From: Arthrobacter sp. SW1
GTDB lineage: Bacteria; Actinomycetota; Actinomycetes; Actinomycetales; Micrococcaceae
Direction: 5' to 3'
DNA: 64,000 nt
Assembly: GCF_001766675.1 (NCBI RefSeq)
Contig: NZ_MJLT01000001.1
Coordinates: 558,001 to 622,000, forward strand
Position numbers and translations under genes: made by a program. Positions 8,996 to 17,707 of the stretch are shown here, one piece after another. Within the stretch, counting starts at the first letter, position 1. Each line of letters opens with the position of its first letter. The notes under the pieces are model-generated. The model was not told the origin of the DNA and did not search any database. It saw nothing but the letters and a program-made list of their open reading frames with translations.

Positions 8996-10216
8996 CTAGT
9001 TGCCCGGGTAGCGCCCAAGGAAGTCCGCCATGCGGCCGATCGCTTCCTCGATGTCCTTGACGTTGGGCAAGGTGACCATGCGGAAGTGGTCCGGGCGAAC
9101 CCAGTTGAAGGCGCGGCCGTGGGAGACCAGGATCTTCTGTTCTTTGAGCAGGTCCAGGACGAACTTCTCGTCGTCGCGGATGTGGTAGACCTCGGGATCC
9201 AGCTTGGGGAACAGGTACAGGGCACCCTTCGCTTGCTGGGTGCTGACGCCCGGGATGGCGTTGAGCAGTTCGTAGGCCTTGTTGCGCTGTTCGAGCAGCC
9301 GGCCGCCGGGCAGGATGAGGTCGTTGATGCTCTGGTAGCCGCCGAGCGCCGTCTGGATGGCGTGCTGGGCCGGCACGTTGGCACACAGGCGCATGTTGGC
9401 CAGCAGGTTGATGCCTTCGAGGTAGTCGGCAGCTTCCTTCTTGGGCCCGGAAATGGCCATCCAGCCGGCCCGGTAACCGCACACCCGGTACGCCTTGGAC
9501 AGGCCGCTGAAGGTGAGGCACAGGACGTCATCGCCCGTGATGCCCGCAAGGTTCACGTGGACGGCGTCGTCGTACAGGATCTTTTCGTAGATCTCGTCGG
9601 CGAAGAGCACCAGGCCGTGCTTCTCGGCGAGGGCAACGATCCGCCGGAGGGTCTCCTCGGGGTAGACGGCGCCGGTGGGGTTGTTCGGGTTGATGACCAC
9701 GATGCCCTTGGTGCGGGGCGTGATCTTGGATTCGAGATCGTCCAGGTCCGGCTGCCAGCCCGAGTCCTCGTCGCAGAGGTAGTGCACGGGGCGGCCTCCC
9801 GCCAGGGACACCGACGCGGTCCACAGGGGGTAGTCGGGCGACGGAATGAGGACTTCATCGCCGTCCTCGAGCAGCGCCATGAGGGACATGGTGATGAGTT
9901 CGCTGACGCCGTTGCCGAGGTAGATGTCGTCAACGTGGATGTTCTGGATGCCGCGGGTCTGGTAGTACTGCGAGACAGCCGTGCGGGCGGAGAAGATGCC
10001 GCGGGAGTCGCTGTAGCCTTGGGCATTCGGCAGGTGGCGGATCATGTCCACCAGGATCGCGTCCGGCGCTTCAAAGCCAAACGGTGCCGGGTTTCCGATG
10101 TTCAGTTTGAGGATGCGGTGCCCCTCTGCCTCCATCTGCTGGGCGGCCTGAAGAATCGGTCCACGGATGTCGTAAAGGACATTATGAAGCTTGGTGGACT
10201 GCTTGAATTCTGCCAT
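8996..10216 (-). CDS. Pyridoxal-phosphate aminotransferase, AlaA-like (glutamate-pyruvate type)
   Basis: A 406-residue class I aminotransferase with the length and character of E. coli AlaA (YfbQ). Seen: KLNIGNPAPFGF near the start, the PNNPTGAVYP block, DEIYEKILYD, and the PLP-lysine region FSGLSKAYRVCGYRAGW. Alanine synthesis from pyruvate and glutamate is the likely role. No Shine-Dalgarno sequence precedes ATG 10216. Instead a possible -10 element (CATATT) lies five bases upstream, which suggests a leaderless or nearly leaderless mRNA. Confidence 0.88.
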   Translation of the reverse strand: MAEFKQSTKLHNVLYDIRGPILQAAQQMEAEGHRILKLNIGNPAPFGFEAPDAILVDMIRHLPNAQGYSDSRGIFSARTAVSQYYQTRGIQNIHVDDIYLGNGVSELITMSLMALLEDGDEVLIPSPDYPLWTASVSLAGGRPVHYLCDEDSGWQPDLDDLESKITPRTKGIVVINPNNPTGAVYPEETLRRIVALAEKHGLVLFADEIYEKILYDDAVHVNLAGITGDDVLCLTFSGLSKAYRVCGYRAGWMAISGPKKEAADYLEGINLLANMRLCANVPAQHAIQTALGGYQSINDLILPGGRLLEQRNKAYELLNAIPGVSTQQAKGALYLFPKLDPEVYHIRDDEKFVLDLLKEQKILVSHGRAFNWVRPDHFRMVTLPNVKDIEEAIGRMADFLGRYPGN

Positions 10217-10288
10217 TGAACAAATATGCCACACGGGCCATGCGCTTCCCGTGCGACGTCCATCACACGGGAAGCGCGGCGGCGCGGG

Positions 10289-11257
10289 CTACTTGGCGAG
10301 GCCCTTTTCCTTCAGCCAGTCCGCAGCGGCGTCCTTCGGGTTCTGCTTCTGCTCGCCGCTGACCGCACGGTTCAGCTTGATGAGGTCCTCGGTGGTGAGC
10401 ACCTTGGACACGGCGTTGAGGGCATCGCGGGCCTTGTCCGTCATCTTGGCCTCGTTGTAGAGCGGCAGCACCTGCTGGGCCTTGAAGTTGTTCTTCGGGT
10501 CCTCCAGCACTACCAGGTCGTTGTCCTCGATGGACGGCGTGGTGGTGTAGATATCCGCTACCTGGACCTCGTCGGAAAGGAGGGCCTGGAGCGTCAGGTT
10601 GCCGCCGCCGTCGCTGAACGGCTTCAGGCCCTTGAGCTCGCAGCCGTAGTTGGCCTTCAGGCCCGGGAAGCCGTAGGCACGGGTTTCGAAGGTGGCCGGG
10701 GCGCCCATGGTGAGGTCCTTGCAGACCTTGGCGAGGTCCGCGATCGACTTCAGCTGGTACTTCTCGGCAGTGGCCTTCGTGACCACCATGGCGTCCTTGT
10801 TCTCGGCCTTGGCTGCCTCCAGGACACCCAGGCCTTCGGGCAGCTTGCCCGGGAGCGCCTTGTAGACGTCATCCGCGGAGACCTCAGGCGCGTTCGCGTC
10901 CACGTGCGAGAGCAGGTTGCCGGAATAGTCCGGGGCGATGTCGATCGAGCCGTCCTGTACGGCCTTGAAATAGATCTCGCGGGAACCGATGTTCAGTTTG
11001 GTGCTGGCCGTGACGCCGGCGGCATTGAGCGCGCCGGCGTAGATTTCGGCGATGACCTGGCTTTCCGGGAAGTCCGCCGAGCCGACCACCAGCGGCGCCC
11101 CGCCACCACCACCGCCGGTGGGCGCGCTGGAGCTCGGGCTGGACAGCGGGCTTCCGCCGCAGGCGCTCAGCGCGAGGGCAAGCCCGACGCCGGCGGCCAG
11201 GCCCGCGAGTCCGCGGCGGCTGAGTGCCCGGCCCTGTGAGTCGGTGCTGTTCTTCAT
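10289..11257 (-). CDS. Glycine betaine/osmoprotectant ABC transporter, substrate-binding lipoprotein
   Basis: A 322-residue OpuAC/OsmF-type binding protein. A lipoprotein signal ends in LALALSACGG with the lipobox cysteine near residue 33, followed by a Ser/Gly linker. The binding domain opens with VVGSADFPESQVIAEIYAGAL, usual for the OpuC/OsmF group. AAGGAGGAA precedes the ATG. It is the last gene of a four-gene operon (ATPase, two permeases, binding protein); its start overlaps the upstream permease stop by four bases. The exact substrate (glycine betaine, choline or carnitine) cannot be told from sequence. Confidence 0.9.
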   Translation of the reverse strand: MKNSTDSQGRALSRRGLAGLAAGVGLALALSACGGSPLSSPSSSAPTGGGGGGAPLVVGSADFPESQVIAEIYAGALNAAGVTASTKLNIGSREIYFKAVQDGSIDIAPDYSGNLLSHVDANAPEVSADDVYKALPGKLPEGLGVLEAAKAENKDAMVVTKATAEKYQLKSIADLAKVCKDLTMGAPATFETRAYGFPGLKANYGCELKGLKPFSDGGGNLTLQALLSDEVQVADIYTTTPSIEDNDLVVLEDPKNNFKAQQVLPLYNEAKMTDKARDALNAVSKVLTTEDLIKLNRAVSGEQKQNPKDAAADWLKEKGLAK

Positions 11258-11997
11258 GGGGTTCCTCCTTGAAGGGCGGTTCCGGCCGGTGCCGGCTCCG
11301 CGAGATCGTCGGCGGACCTGCGGCCGCCGCGGGAATCGGTGGACAGCCCCGGCGAGAGGATCATTCTCTGCACGGCGGCCAGGACAAGATCGACGGCGAT
11401 AGCCAGCGCCGCGATGAGCAGTGACCCGCCAAGCATCCGCGGGAAGTCCTGGAGGACCAGGCCATCAAAAAGGTAGCGCCCCAGCCCGCCGAGGGGAAGG
11501 TAGGCGACCACCGACACCGTGGCGATGACCTGCAGCACCGCGGTCCGGACTCCGCCGGCGAGGACCGGCAGGCCGTTGGGCAGCTCCACGCGGAACAGAA
11601 TCTGCAGTTCTGTCATTCCCATGGCGCGGGCGCCATCCACCACAGTACGGTCCACACTGGAAATGCCCGCATAACTGCCGGCCAGCAGCGGCGGAACGGT
11701 CAGGATCACCAGGGCCCATACGGGCGGCATGAGCCCGCTGCCGGCCAGGAGCGCGAAGAGGACCAGCAGGCCCAGCGTGGGCAGGGCCCGCAGGGCGCCG
11801 GCGACGGCCACCGCAACCACCCGGCCACGGCCGGTGTGGCCGATGAAGAACCCCACGGGCACGGCAATGGCTGCCGCGATGAGGAGCACGAGCGCCGAGT
11901 ACTGCAGATGCTCGAGCAGCCGCGTGGGTATGCCCCCGCTGCCGCTCCAATTGGCCGGGGCGGCAAGCCAGGCGAAGGTGTCGGCGAAGACGTTCAT
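11254..11997 (-). CDS. Osmoprotectant ABC transporter permease (second)
   Basis: A 247-residue membrane permease of the OpuCB/OpuCD type. The binding-protein-dependent transport domain has about five membrane helices; the cytoplasmic coupling loop includes VDGARAMGMTELQILFRVELP (EAA-like), followed by LPVLAGGVRTAVLQVIATVS. The start overlaps the upstream permease stop by one base and the stop overlaps the binding-protein start by four. It forms a heterodimeric channel with the neighbouring permease. Confidence 0.9.
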   Translation of the reverse strand: MNVFADTFAWLAAPANWSGSGGIPTRLLEHLQYSALVLLIAAAIAVPVGFFIGHTGRGRVVAVAVAGALRALPTLGLLVLFALLAGSGLMPPVWALVILTVPPLLAGSYAGISSVDRTVVDGARAMGMTELQILFRVELPNGLPVLAGGVRTAVLQVIATVSVVAYLPLGGLGRYLFDGLVLQDFPRMLGGSLLIAALAIAVDLVLAAVQRMILSPGLSTDSRGGRRSADDLAEPAPAGTALQGGTP

Positions 11998-12698
11998 CAG
12001 CCCGCCCCCTCATGGACTTTGGTCTCCGCCATCGCGGCAGCGGACAGTCCCGCGGTGGGTTTGGCGGCCGCACGGGTCCACGGCGTCAGGAGCCGCTCCA
12101 ACAGGACGAGAACACCGTCCATGAGGAGCGCCAGCACCAGGATTCCGATGATGCCCACCACCACCTCGGTGATGAACGTCCGCTGCAGCCCGTCGGTGAA
12201 GAGGAGGCCGAGGTTGCCGACGCCCAGCAGCGCCGCAACGCTGACCAGGGAGATGTTGCTGACGGAGACCACGCGCAGGCCGGCGAACAGCACCGGCAAT
12301 GACAGCGGAATGTCGATCCGGAGGAAGCGCGCGGCCGGAGTGAAGCCCATTGCCGTGGCCGCGAGGCGCATGTCCTCGTCCACGGAATCGAAGGCATCCA
12401 TGGCGGCGCGGACCAGGAGGGCCACGGCATAGATGGTCAAAGCCACTACCACGTTCAGCGGGTCCAGGATCCTGGTGCCCAGAACGGGCGGCAGGATGAT
12501 GAACAGCGCAAGGGACGGGATGGTGTAGAGGAGCGAGCTACCCGTGGCCACGACGGTCCTCAGGCCGCGGTTCCCCCGGGCGAGCTGCGCCAGGGGCACC
12601 GAGATCAACAGGCCAAGGACCATTGGCACCACGGCCAGGACGAAATGCTGCCCGGCCAGGCCGAACACCATTCCGCTGTTGGCGAGGAACCATTCCAT
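11997..12698 (-). CDS. Osmoprotectant ABC transporter permease (first)
   Basis: A 233-residue permease paralogous to the next gene. It has five to six membrane segments and an EAA-like loop (EDMRLAATAMGFTPAARFLRID) before IPLSLPVLFAGLRVVSVSNIS. ATG 12698 is chosen because it gives a start one base into the ATPase stop (TGATG), the same coupling used elsewhere in this operon; the longer open frame upstream overlaps the ATPase and is not protein-like. Confidence 0.9.
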   Translation of the reverse strand: MEWFLANSGMVFGLAGQHFVLAVVPMVLGLLISVPLAQLARGNRGLRTVVATGSSLLYTIPSLALFIILPPVLGTRILDPLNVVVALTIYAVALLVRAAMDAFDSVDEDMRLAATAMGFTPAARFLRIDIPLSLPVLFAGLRVVSVSNISLVSVAALLGVGNLGLLFTDGLQRTFITEVVVGIIGILVLALLMDGVLVLLERLLTPWTRAAAKPTAGLSAAAMAETKVHEGAG

Positions 12699-13783
12699 CA
12701 GGCCGGCTCCTCGCGCAGGCGCCGGTTCTCCTCGATCAGCTCCAGGACCTCGGTCGCCTTGACAACGCCGGCGAACCGGCCGTCGTCGTCCACTGCCACG
12801 CCGAGCCCCGACGGCGAGGACAGGGCGGCATCGAGGGCGCGCCGGAGGCTCTCTCCGGGGCGGAACAGCGAGCCGCCGGGAACCGGGGTGCCTCCATCCC
12901 GCGGCGGGATCCAGCCCTCGGGGCGGGAGGCGTCGTCGAGCAGGAGGGACCATTCGCTGCTGCCCGCGGCGGCCTCCACCGCGGTGACGGTCTTGACCGG
13001 GTGCAGGCGGACGGATTCGGCGGGGCTGAAGGAAAGCCGGCGGAAGCCGCGGTCCCGGCCGACGAAAGACGCCACGAAATCGTTGGCCGGCGCACGCAGG
13101 ATGTCCTCGGGTGCGGCGTACTGGGCCAGCTTCCCGCCCACCGCGAACACCGCCACCTTGTCCCCCAGCACCGTTGCTTCGTCGATGTCATGGGTGACGA
13201 AGACGATGGTCTTGGCCAGCTCCCGCTGCAGCCGCAGGAGTTCCTGTTGCAGTTCGCCGCGGACCACGGGATCGACGGCGCTGAACGGTTCGTCCATGAG
13301 CAGCACGGGGGGATCGGCGGCGAGCGCCCGGGCCACCCCAACGCGCTGCTGCTGCCCTCCGGACAACTGGGACGGGTACCGCCGGCCGAGCGCGGAGGCC
13401 AGCCCGACGACGTCGAGCAGTTCCTCCGCGCGCCGGCGGGCGGCTGCCTTGGGAACGCCGTTCAGTCGCGGCACGGTAGCGATGTTGTCCAGTACGGTGC
13501 GGTGCGGCAGGAGCCCGGCCGATTGCATGACGTAGCCCATGGACCGGCGCAGCCGGGCCGCCGGTTCCGTGGAAACATCCTTGCCCGCCACCGTGATGGT
13601 TCCGGACGTGGGCTCCACCATGCGGTTGATCATGCGCAGCGAGGTGGTCTTGCCACAGCCTGACGGCCCCACGAAGACCGTGATGGCGCCTTTGTCGATG
13701 GACATGCTCAAGTTGTCCACGGCAGGCTGGCCGCCCTGATACCGCTTGGTGACGCTCTGGAACTCAATCATGGCTTCGGCCAT
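12698..13783 (-). CDS. Osmoprotectant ABC transporter ATP-binding protein with C-terminal CBS-like domain
   Basis: A 361-residue OpuCA/ProV-type ATPase. The Walker A is GPSGCGKTT (residues 39-47), the Q-loop MQSAGLLPHRTV, the signature LSGGQQQRVGVARAL and the Walker B VLLMDEPFSAVDP. After about residue 250 comes a region whose last part (LGVAVDDDGRFAGVVKATEVLE) looks like a CBS repeat, the ionic-strength sensor of OpuA-type transporters. Only one CBS motif is clear. First gene of the operon; a candidate promoter lies at 13844-13872. Confidence 0.9.
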   Translation of the reverse strand: MAEAMIEFQSVTKRYQGGQPAVDNLSMSIDKGAITVFVGPSGCGKTTSLRMINRMVEPTSGTITVAGKDVSTEPAARLRRSMGYVMQSAGLLPHRTVLDNIATVPRLNGVPKAAARRRAEELLDVVGLASALGRRYPSQLSGGQQQRVGVARALAADPPVLLMDEPFSAVDPVVRGELQQELLRLQRELAKTIVFVTHDIDEATVLGDKVAVFAVGGKLAQYAAPEDILRAPANDFVASFVGRDRGFRRLSFSPAESVRLHPVKTVTAVEAAAGSSEWSLLLDDASRPEGWIPPRDGGTPVPGGSLFRPGESLRRALDAALSSPSGLGVAVDDDGRFAGVVKATEVLELIEENRRLREEPA

Positions 13784-13843
13784 TTCCGGGCTAACCTCGC
13801 TGTCGGCGGATCGGTGGAGCGGCGTTCAGGACGATGTTCCCTC

Positions 13844-13872
13844 AGCCTAGCCACCCCCTCTGACAAAGTCAG
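13844..13872 (-). promoter_or_regulatory. Candidate promoter of the osmoprotectant transporter operon
   Basis: Read on the minus strand: CTGACT, a 17-base spacer, then TAGGCT about 60 bases before the ATPase start. The -35 side overlaps a perfect 11-base dyad, TGACAAAGTCA (13861-13871), which could be a regulator site. Assigned by eye only. Confidence 0.4.
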
Positions 13873-13906
13873 CCGCGGCACGGCGGCCGTAAGGGATCGG
13901 CAAGAT

Positions 13907-15082
13907 TCAGCCGTTCTTCCGGTTCCGGCCCCTGCCGCGCAGCTCACCTCCTTCGTGGCGGTACCGTTCCGCGGCGCGCTGGCTCAGCCCGGCGCGCACG
14001 ATGTTCTGGTGCCATTCGCGCTGGTAGGCACGGCGGGCTGCGGCGTCCTGTTTCCGGGCAAGCGCCGCCAGCTCGTTCTGCAGCTTGCGGTAGCTCTCCC
14101 AGTGCCGCAGCTCCACGCTGCCGTCCGCGAGCGCGGCCTGCACGGCACAGCCGGGTTCGCGGTCATGCGCGCAGTCCGCGAAGCGGCATTGGCCGAAGAG
14201 TTCCTCCAGGTCGGCGAACATATCCTGCAAACCGTTGTCCGCGTCGAAGAGCCCGAATCCGCGGACCCCCGGCGTGTCCATGAGCACCGCACCGCCCGGC
14301 AAGGGCACAAGTTCGCGGGAGGTGGTGGTGTGCCTGCCCTTGCCGTCCACGGCACGCACGGCCCCGGTTTCCTGGGCCTCGCGGCCCACCAATGCGTTGA
14401 TCAGGCTCGACTTCCCGGCCCCCGACGGGCCGAGCAGCACCACGGTGCCGCCCGGCGGCAGGTGCCGCATGAGTTCATCGAGCCCGTCGCCGTGTTCGGC
14501 GGACGTGGTGACCACCTCCACGCCCGCAGCGTGCAGCATGACCTGCCCGACGACGTCGTCCGCGATGTTCGCGAGGTCCGCTTTGGTGATGATCACCAGC
14601 GGGGTGGCGCCGGAATCCCAGGCCGCAACGAGCGTGCGTTCGAGGCGGTTGGCTGTGAGCGGACGGTCGATGGGAACCACCACGCCCACGACGTCGATGT
14701 TGGCACCGAGGATCTGTTCCTCGATGGACGATTCCAGAGCCCGCTTGCGCCCCAGGGAGGTGCGCCGCGGCAGGACCTCGACGACGGCGGGTTCCCCGGC
14801 GCGGTTGTGGCCGAGCCAGACCCAGTCCCCGGTGACCGGAGGCTGGCCGTGGCTGGGATACGGCAGGTGGCTCAGCCCGTCACGACCGGCGACCAGGACG
14901 CGGTTGCGGTCGAGCCGCACCACCCGGCCAGCCTGCTCGTCTCCGCGGACTTCGTCGTGGGCAGTGGGTGGATGGGCGCGGAAGTATTCCGCGATGCGGG
15001 CCGTGAATCCATAATCGGACGGCCCGTCAAAGATGGTGTCTTTCAATACAGGCGCCTGTGCGGAGCCATAAGAAGTTGTCAA
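13907..15082 (-). CDS. rsgA: Ribosome small-subunit-dependent GTPase RsgA
   Basis: A circularly permuted GTPase of about 391 residues that helps mature the 30S subunit. It has an N-terminal OB-like domain (GDWVWLGHN), G4 in ITKADL, the P-loop GPSGAGKSSLINAL, G3 in MDTPGVRGFG, and a C-terminal zinc finger CRFADCAHDREPGC. The start is uncertain: no ATG precedes the domain. TTG 15082 is preferred because AAGAGGC lies eight bases upstream. That site falls inside a short hairpin, and a leader ORF with a perfect Shine-Dalgarno site lies upstream (see 15089-15103 and 15150-15242). Confidence 0.88.
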   Translation of the reverse strand: MTTSYGSAQAPVLKDTIFDGPSDYGFTARIAEYFRAHPPTAHDEVRGDEQAGRVVRLDRNRVLVAGRDGLSHLPYPSHGQPPVTGDWVWLGHNRAGEPAVVEVLPRRTSLGRKRALESSIEEQILGANIDVVGVVVPIDRPLTANRLERTLVAAWDSGATPLVIITKADLANIADDVVGQVMLHAAGVEVVTTSAEHGDGLDELMRHLPPGGTVVLLGPSGAGKSSLINALVGREAQETGAVRAVDGKGRHTTTSRELVPLPGGAVLMDTPGVRGFGLFDADNGLQDMFADLEELFGQCRFADCAHDREPGCAVQAALADGSVELRHWESYRKLQNELAALARKQDAAARRAYQREWHQNIVRAGLSQRAAERYRHEGGELRGRGRNRKNG

Positions 15083-15088
15083 TGTCTT

Positions 15089-15103
15089 GCCTCTTGGTGA
15101 GGC
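15089..15103 (-). promoter_or_regulatory. Small hairpin enclosing the rsgA ribosome binding site
   Basis: On the minus strand GCCTC-ACCAA-GAGGC forms a five-base-pair stem with a five-base loop. The 3' arm contains the AGAGG that would serve the rsgA TTG start, so the site could be masked when the hairpin forms. The stem is short; whether it matters in vivo is inference. Confidence 0.35.
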
Positions 15104-15149
15104 CCGGCCGCCGCTGCGGTGTGGAATGGAACTGCGTTGTGAAAACGGG

Positions 15150-15242
15150 TCAGCGCGTGGCGGAAGCCGGGGCAGGAAGGATGATGTGCTGCGTGCGCGG
15201 CGTTGCGACGACGGCAAGGGCGCGCGGGAATTCGGCAATCAT
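15150..15242 (-). CDS. Short ORF (30 residues), possible leader peptide of rsgA
   Basis: ATG 15242 is preceded by AGGAGGTGG six bases upstream, one of the strongest Shine-Dalgarno matches in the window. The ORF encodes 30 residues beginning MIAEFPRALAVVATPRTQ and ends 67 bases before the rsgA start on the same strand. I recognise no family. With the sequestered rsgA site downstream, the arrangement resembles translation-attenuation leaders; an unrelated small protein is also possible. Confidence 0.45.
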   Translation of the reverse strand: MIAEFPRALAVVATPRTQHIILPAPASATR

Positions 15243-15342
15243 GGTTCCACCTCCTCGGCATTGGGCCGGCAGATCTCCTGTGGAGTCCCAGGGAGCCGGC
15301 AACTCCTTCAGCGTAGCCACAGCGGGGTTGCTTGGCCAGTAC

Positions 15343-15386
15343 ATCCGGACGGAAATTTCAACCGTCCGGATATTCACCGTCCGGAT
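15343..15386. repeat. Three-copy inverted/direct decamer CCGTCCGGAT
   Basis: This lies in the 307-base gap between the NUDIX gene and rsgA. CCGTCCGGAT occurs directly at 15362-15371 and 15377-15386, and as its exact complement ATCCGGACGG at 15343-15352. The first arm can pair with either of the other two, giving two mutually exclusive ten-base-pair hairpins. It could be an operator, a processing or termination signal for the NUDIX transcript, or a repeat relic. The rest of the gap holds the leader ORF and rsgA leader. Confidence 0.6.
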
Positions 15387-15389
15387 TTT

Positions 15390-15842
15390 TCAGCCGAGCC
15401 GGCCGTTGAGCGGCCGTTCGCGGTAGAGGCGCAGGGCAACGTCCACCAGGGACACGCGGACCAGGCCCGGAACGTCCTCCAACGGTACCCACGCCGCGTG
15501 GGTGGTGCTGCCGTCCACTTCGTGGGTCAGTTCGCCGCCGGTGATGCTGGCTTCGAAGACCATCCGCAGTGCCTGGAAGGGCCGGTCTTCGCCGTCCAGC
15601 CGGGCTTCACCGGGCCAGTAGCCAACGTCCGTTCCTAGCATGGCGCCGATCTCGGCTTCGTAGCCCGTTTCCTCCATGATTTCGCGGCGGCAACCGTCCA
15701 CCGGATGCTCTCCGAGGTCGAGGCCGCCGCCGGGCAGCGTCCAGCCTTCCTTCCCGTTTTCCTTCCAGTAGGCCAGGAGGATGGCGCCGTCCCGGACGAT
15801 GACTCCGTAGGCGGCAGGGCGGGTGTCGAAACGCATGCTCAT
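15390..15842 (-). CDS. NUDIX hydrolase
   Basis: A 150-residue NUDIX protein. The Nudix box GX5EX7REUXEEXGU is complete at residues 39-61 (from GGLDLGE through REIMEETGY), so the metal-binding glutamates are intact. The substrate is a nucleoside diphosphate derivative but is otherwise undetermined. ATG 15842 and ATG 15836 are both possible starts; neither has a clear Shine-Dalgarno site. The stop abuts the CCGTCCGGAT repeat. Confidence 0.88.
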   Translation of the reverse strand: MSMRFDTRPAAYGVIVRDGAILLAYWKENGKEGWTLPGGGLDLGEHPVDGCRREIMEETGYEAEIGAMLGTDVGYWPGEARLDGEDRPFQALRMVFEASITGGELTHEVDGSTTHAAWVPLEDVPGLVRVSLVDVALRLYRERPLNGRLG

Positions 15843-15863
15843 GAAGGACAGCCTAGGCCAGCC

Positions 15864-17657
15864 CTACGGCAGGACGGCGGCCTCGATCACCGAGGTGTCC
15901 GGGACGCCGAGACCGGCGCGTTCGCGGAGTTCGACGGCGGTGCCGGGCTTGTCGAGTTCGAGCACCTTGACGGTGTTGCGGCCGGGCCGGAGCAGCGGGG
16001 CGGGAACGTAGAGCGTGCGCTGCGGCCCGGCTTCCCAGTACCGGCCCAGCAGGAAGCCGTTGATCCACACGAAGCCCTTGCCGGAGTCCGGGAGCGCCAG
16101 GTAGCTGTCGGCCGGCTCTGCGACGTCGAACTCCGCGCCCGGGAGCTTCTCCAGTTCCGTCTCTCCCCACTCGGCGGGCGACACCGGGGTCTGGGTCCAG
16201 TGGAAGGTGTAGCGCTGGTTGACCAGGACGCCGTCCAGGATGCCCTTTCCCTGTCCGATGAGGGGGCCGTAGTTGATGCGGCCCAGGTTCTCCACGAGGA
16301 TCTCAAGGCGCACGGCCTCTCCGGTTCCGGTGACGGTCAGTCCTTCGGCACCGGTGGCGTCGTCGAGGATTCCCACGAAGGCCCCGTCCACCCAGACGTG
16401 GGCACGGTCATGCAGGCCGGTGATCCTGAGCTTCGCTTCGGACGGCGCGTCGCTGCGGCCTGGGAGGACCGCCTCGGCGGAGTACAGCACCAGCCCGGAG
16501 TCCAGGCCGAGTTCTTCGAAGGACAGGGGTTTGACGCTGCGTACGGGAGTTCCGGCGTCGCGAAGGAGGGCCCGGATCTCCGGTGCGGGGCCCAAGGGCA
16601 GCGTGGCTGCAGGGAGCACGGGCGATTCGGCCAGCAGTTCCGGATCCAGGGGCGGTGCGGCGATCCCTTGGGCCCGGAAGAACTCCGCGCGCAGGGCATG
16701 GAACTTCTCCGTCAGCGCACCGTTTTCGGCGATCGGCGCGTCCGAGTCATAGCTGGTGACGGTCGGCTGGATGCGGGTGCCGTCATGGTTGGCGCCGGAA
16801 CCCAGGCCGAAGTTGCTGCCGCCGTGGGCCATGTAGATGCAGACGGAACCGTCCAGGTCCAGGATCTTGCGGACTTCGGCGGCGGCCTCGGCGGCGCTGC
16901 GCACGTGGTGTTCTTCGCCCCAGTGGTCGAACCAGCCGCCCCAGAACTCGACGTTGAAGAAGGGTTCGCCGGGCCGGCGGCGCTGCCATGTGGCCACGGC
17001 TTCGTCGCCGCGGCTGCCGAGGGTGGCCGTCGCCCACGTCCCCTCGATGGCGCCGCCGTCGAGGAAGTAGTCCGTGCCGCCGTCGGCCGTGAACAGCAGC
17101 TCGCTGATCCCGCGCTCTTCCAAGGCCCGGCGGTTCCAGCGGATGTAGTCGTGGTCGTCGCCGTAGCTGCCGTATTCGTTTTCGATCTGCACGGCCACCA
17201 CGGGACCTCCCTTGCAGGCCTGCCGTGCGGCGATGATGGGCATGAGGTGGTCGAACCATTCTTCGATGGCGGCGGTGAAGACCGGGTCAAGGCAGCGCAG
17301 GCCGATGCCTGGCGTGCCGGTGAGCCAGGCCGGGAAGCCGCCGTTGTCCCATTCGGCGCAGATGTAGGGGCCGGGGCGGACGATGACGTCCAGCCCTTCT
17401 TCGGCGGCGAGGTCGATGAAGCGGCCCAGGTCCCGCCAGCCGCTGAAATCCGGGGCCTCGGCACGGCGGGGCTGGTGGAAGTTCCACGCCACATAGGTAT
17501 CCACCGTGTTGGCGCCCATGGCCTTGAGCCGGCGCAGCCTGTCCTGCCAGTGGTCCGGGTGCACCCGGAAGTAGTGGATGGCTCCGGCGAGGATGCGATA
17601 GCGTTCCCCCGAGCGGTAAAGGACGGCGTCGCGGTAGCTCAAAACGGCGTTGTTCAC
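15864..17657 (-). CDS. Glycoside hydrolase family 35 beta-galactosidase
   Basis: A 597-residue GH35 enzyme. It has RILAGAIHYFRVHPDHW near the start, PGPYICAEWDNGGFPAWL, the acid/base motif IENEYGSY (Glu161 by comparison with human GLB1) and the nucleophile motif NVEFWGGWFDHWG (Glu237). C-terminal jelly-roll domains end in FVWINGFLLGRYWEAGPQRTLYVP. No signal peptide, so it acts on imported galactosides. The frame opens at GTG 17684, but GTG 17657 gives the better N-terminus: a -10-like TACTAT (17668-17673) sits ten bases upstream, pointing to a nearly leaderless mRNA. Divergent from the pirin gene. Confidence 0.9.
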   Translation of the reverse strand: MNNAVLSYRDAVLYRSGERYRILAGAIHYFRVHPDHWQDRLRRLKAMGANTVDTYVAWNFHQPRRAEAPDFSGWRDLGRFIDLAAEEGLDVIVRPGPYICAEWDNGGFPAWLTGTPGIGLRCLDPVFTAAIEEWFDHLMPIIAARQACKGGPVVAVQIENEYGSYGDDHDYIRWNRRALEERGISELLFTADGGTDYFLDGGAIEGTWATATLGSRGDEAVATWQRRRPGEPFFNVEFWGGWFDHWGEEHHVRSAAEAAAEVRKILDLDGSVCIYMAHGGSNFGLGSGANHDGTRIQPTVTSYDSDAPIAENGALTEKFHALRAEFFRAQGIAAPPLDPELLAESPVLPAATLPLGPAPEIRALLRDAGTPVRSVKPLSFEELGLDSGLVLYSAEAVLPGRSDAPSEAKLRITGLHDRAHVWVDGAFVGILDDATGAEGLTVTGTGEAVRLEILVENLGRINYGPLIGQGKGILDGVLVNQRYTFHWTQTPVSPAEWGETELEKLPGAEFDVAEPADSYLALPDSGKGFVWINGFLLGRYWEAGPQRTLYVPAPLLRPGRNTVKVLELDKPGTAVELRERAGLGVPDTSVIEAAVLP

Positions 17658-17707
17658 GAAAAACAGAATAGTACATTTCCTCACAAATCAGCACATGGAG
17701 TTGTCTC

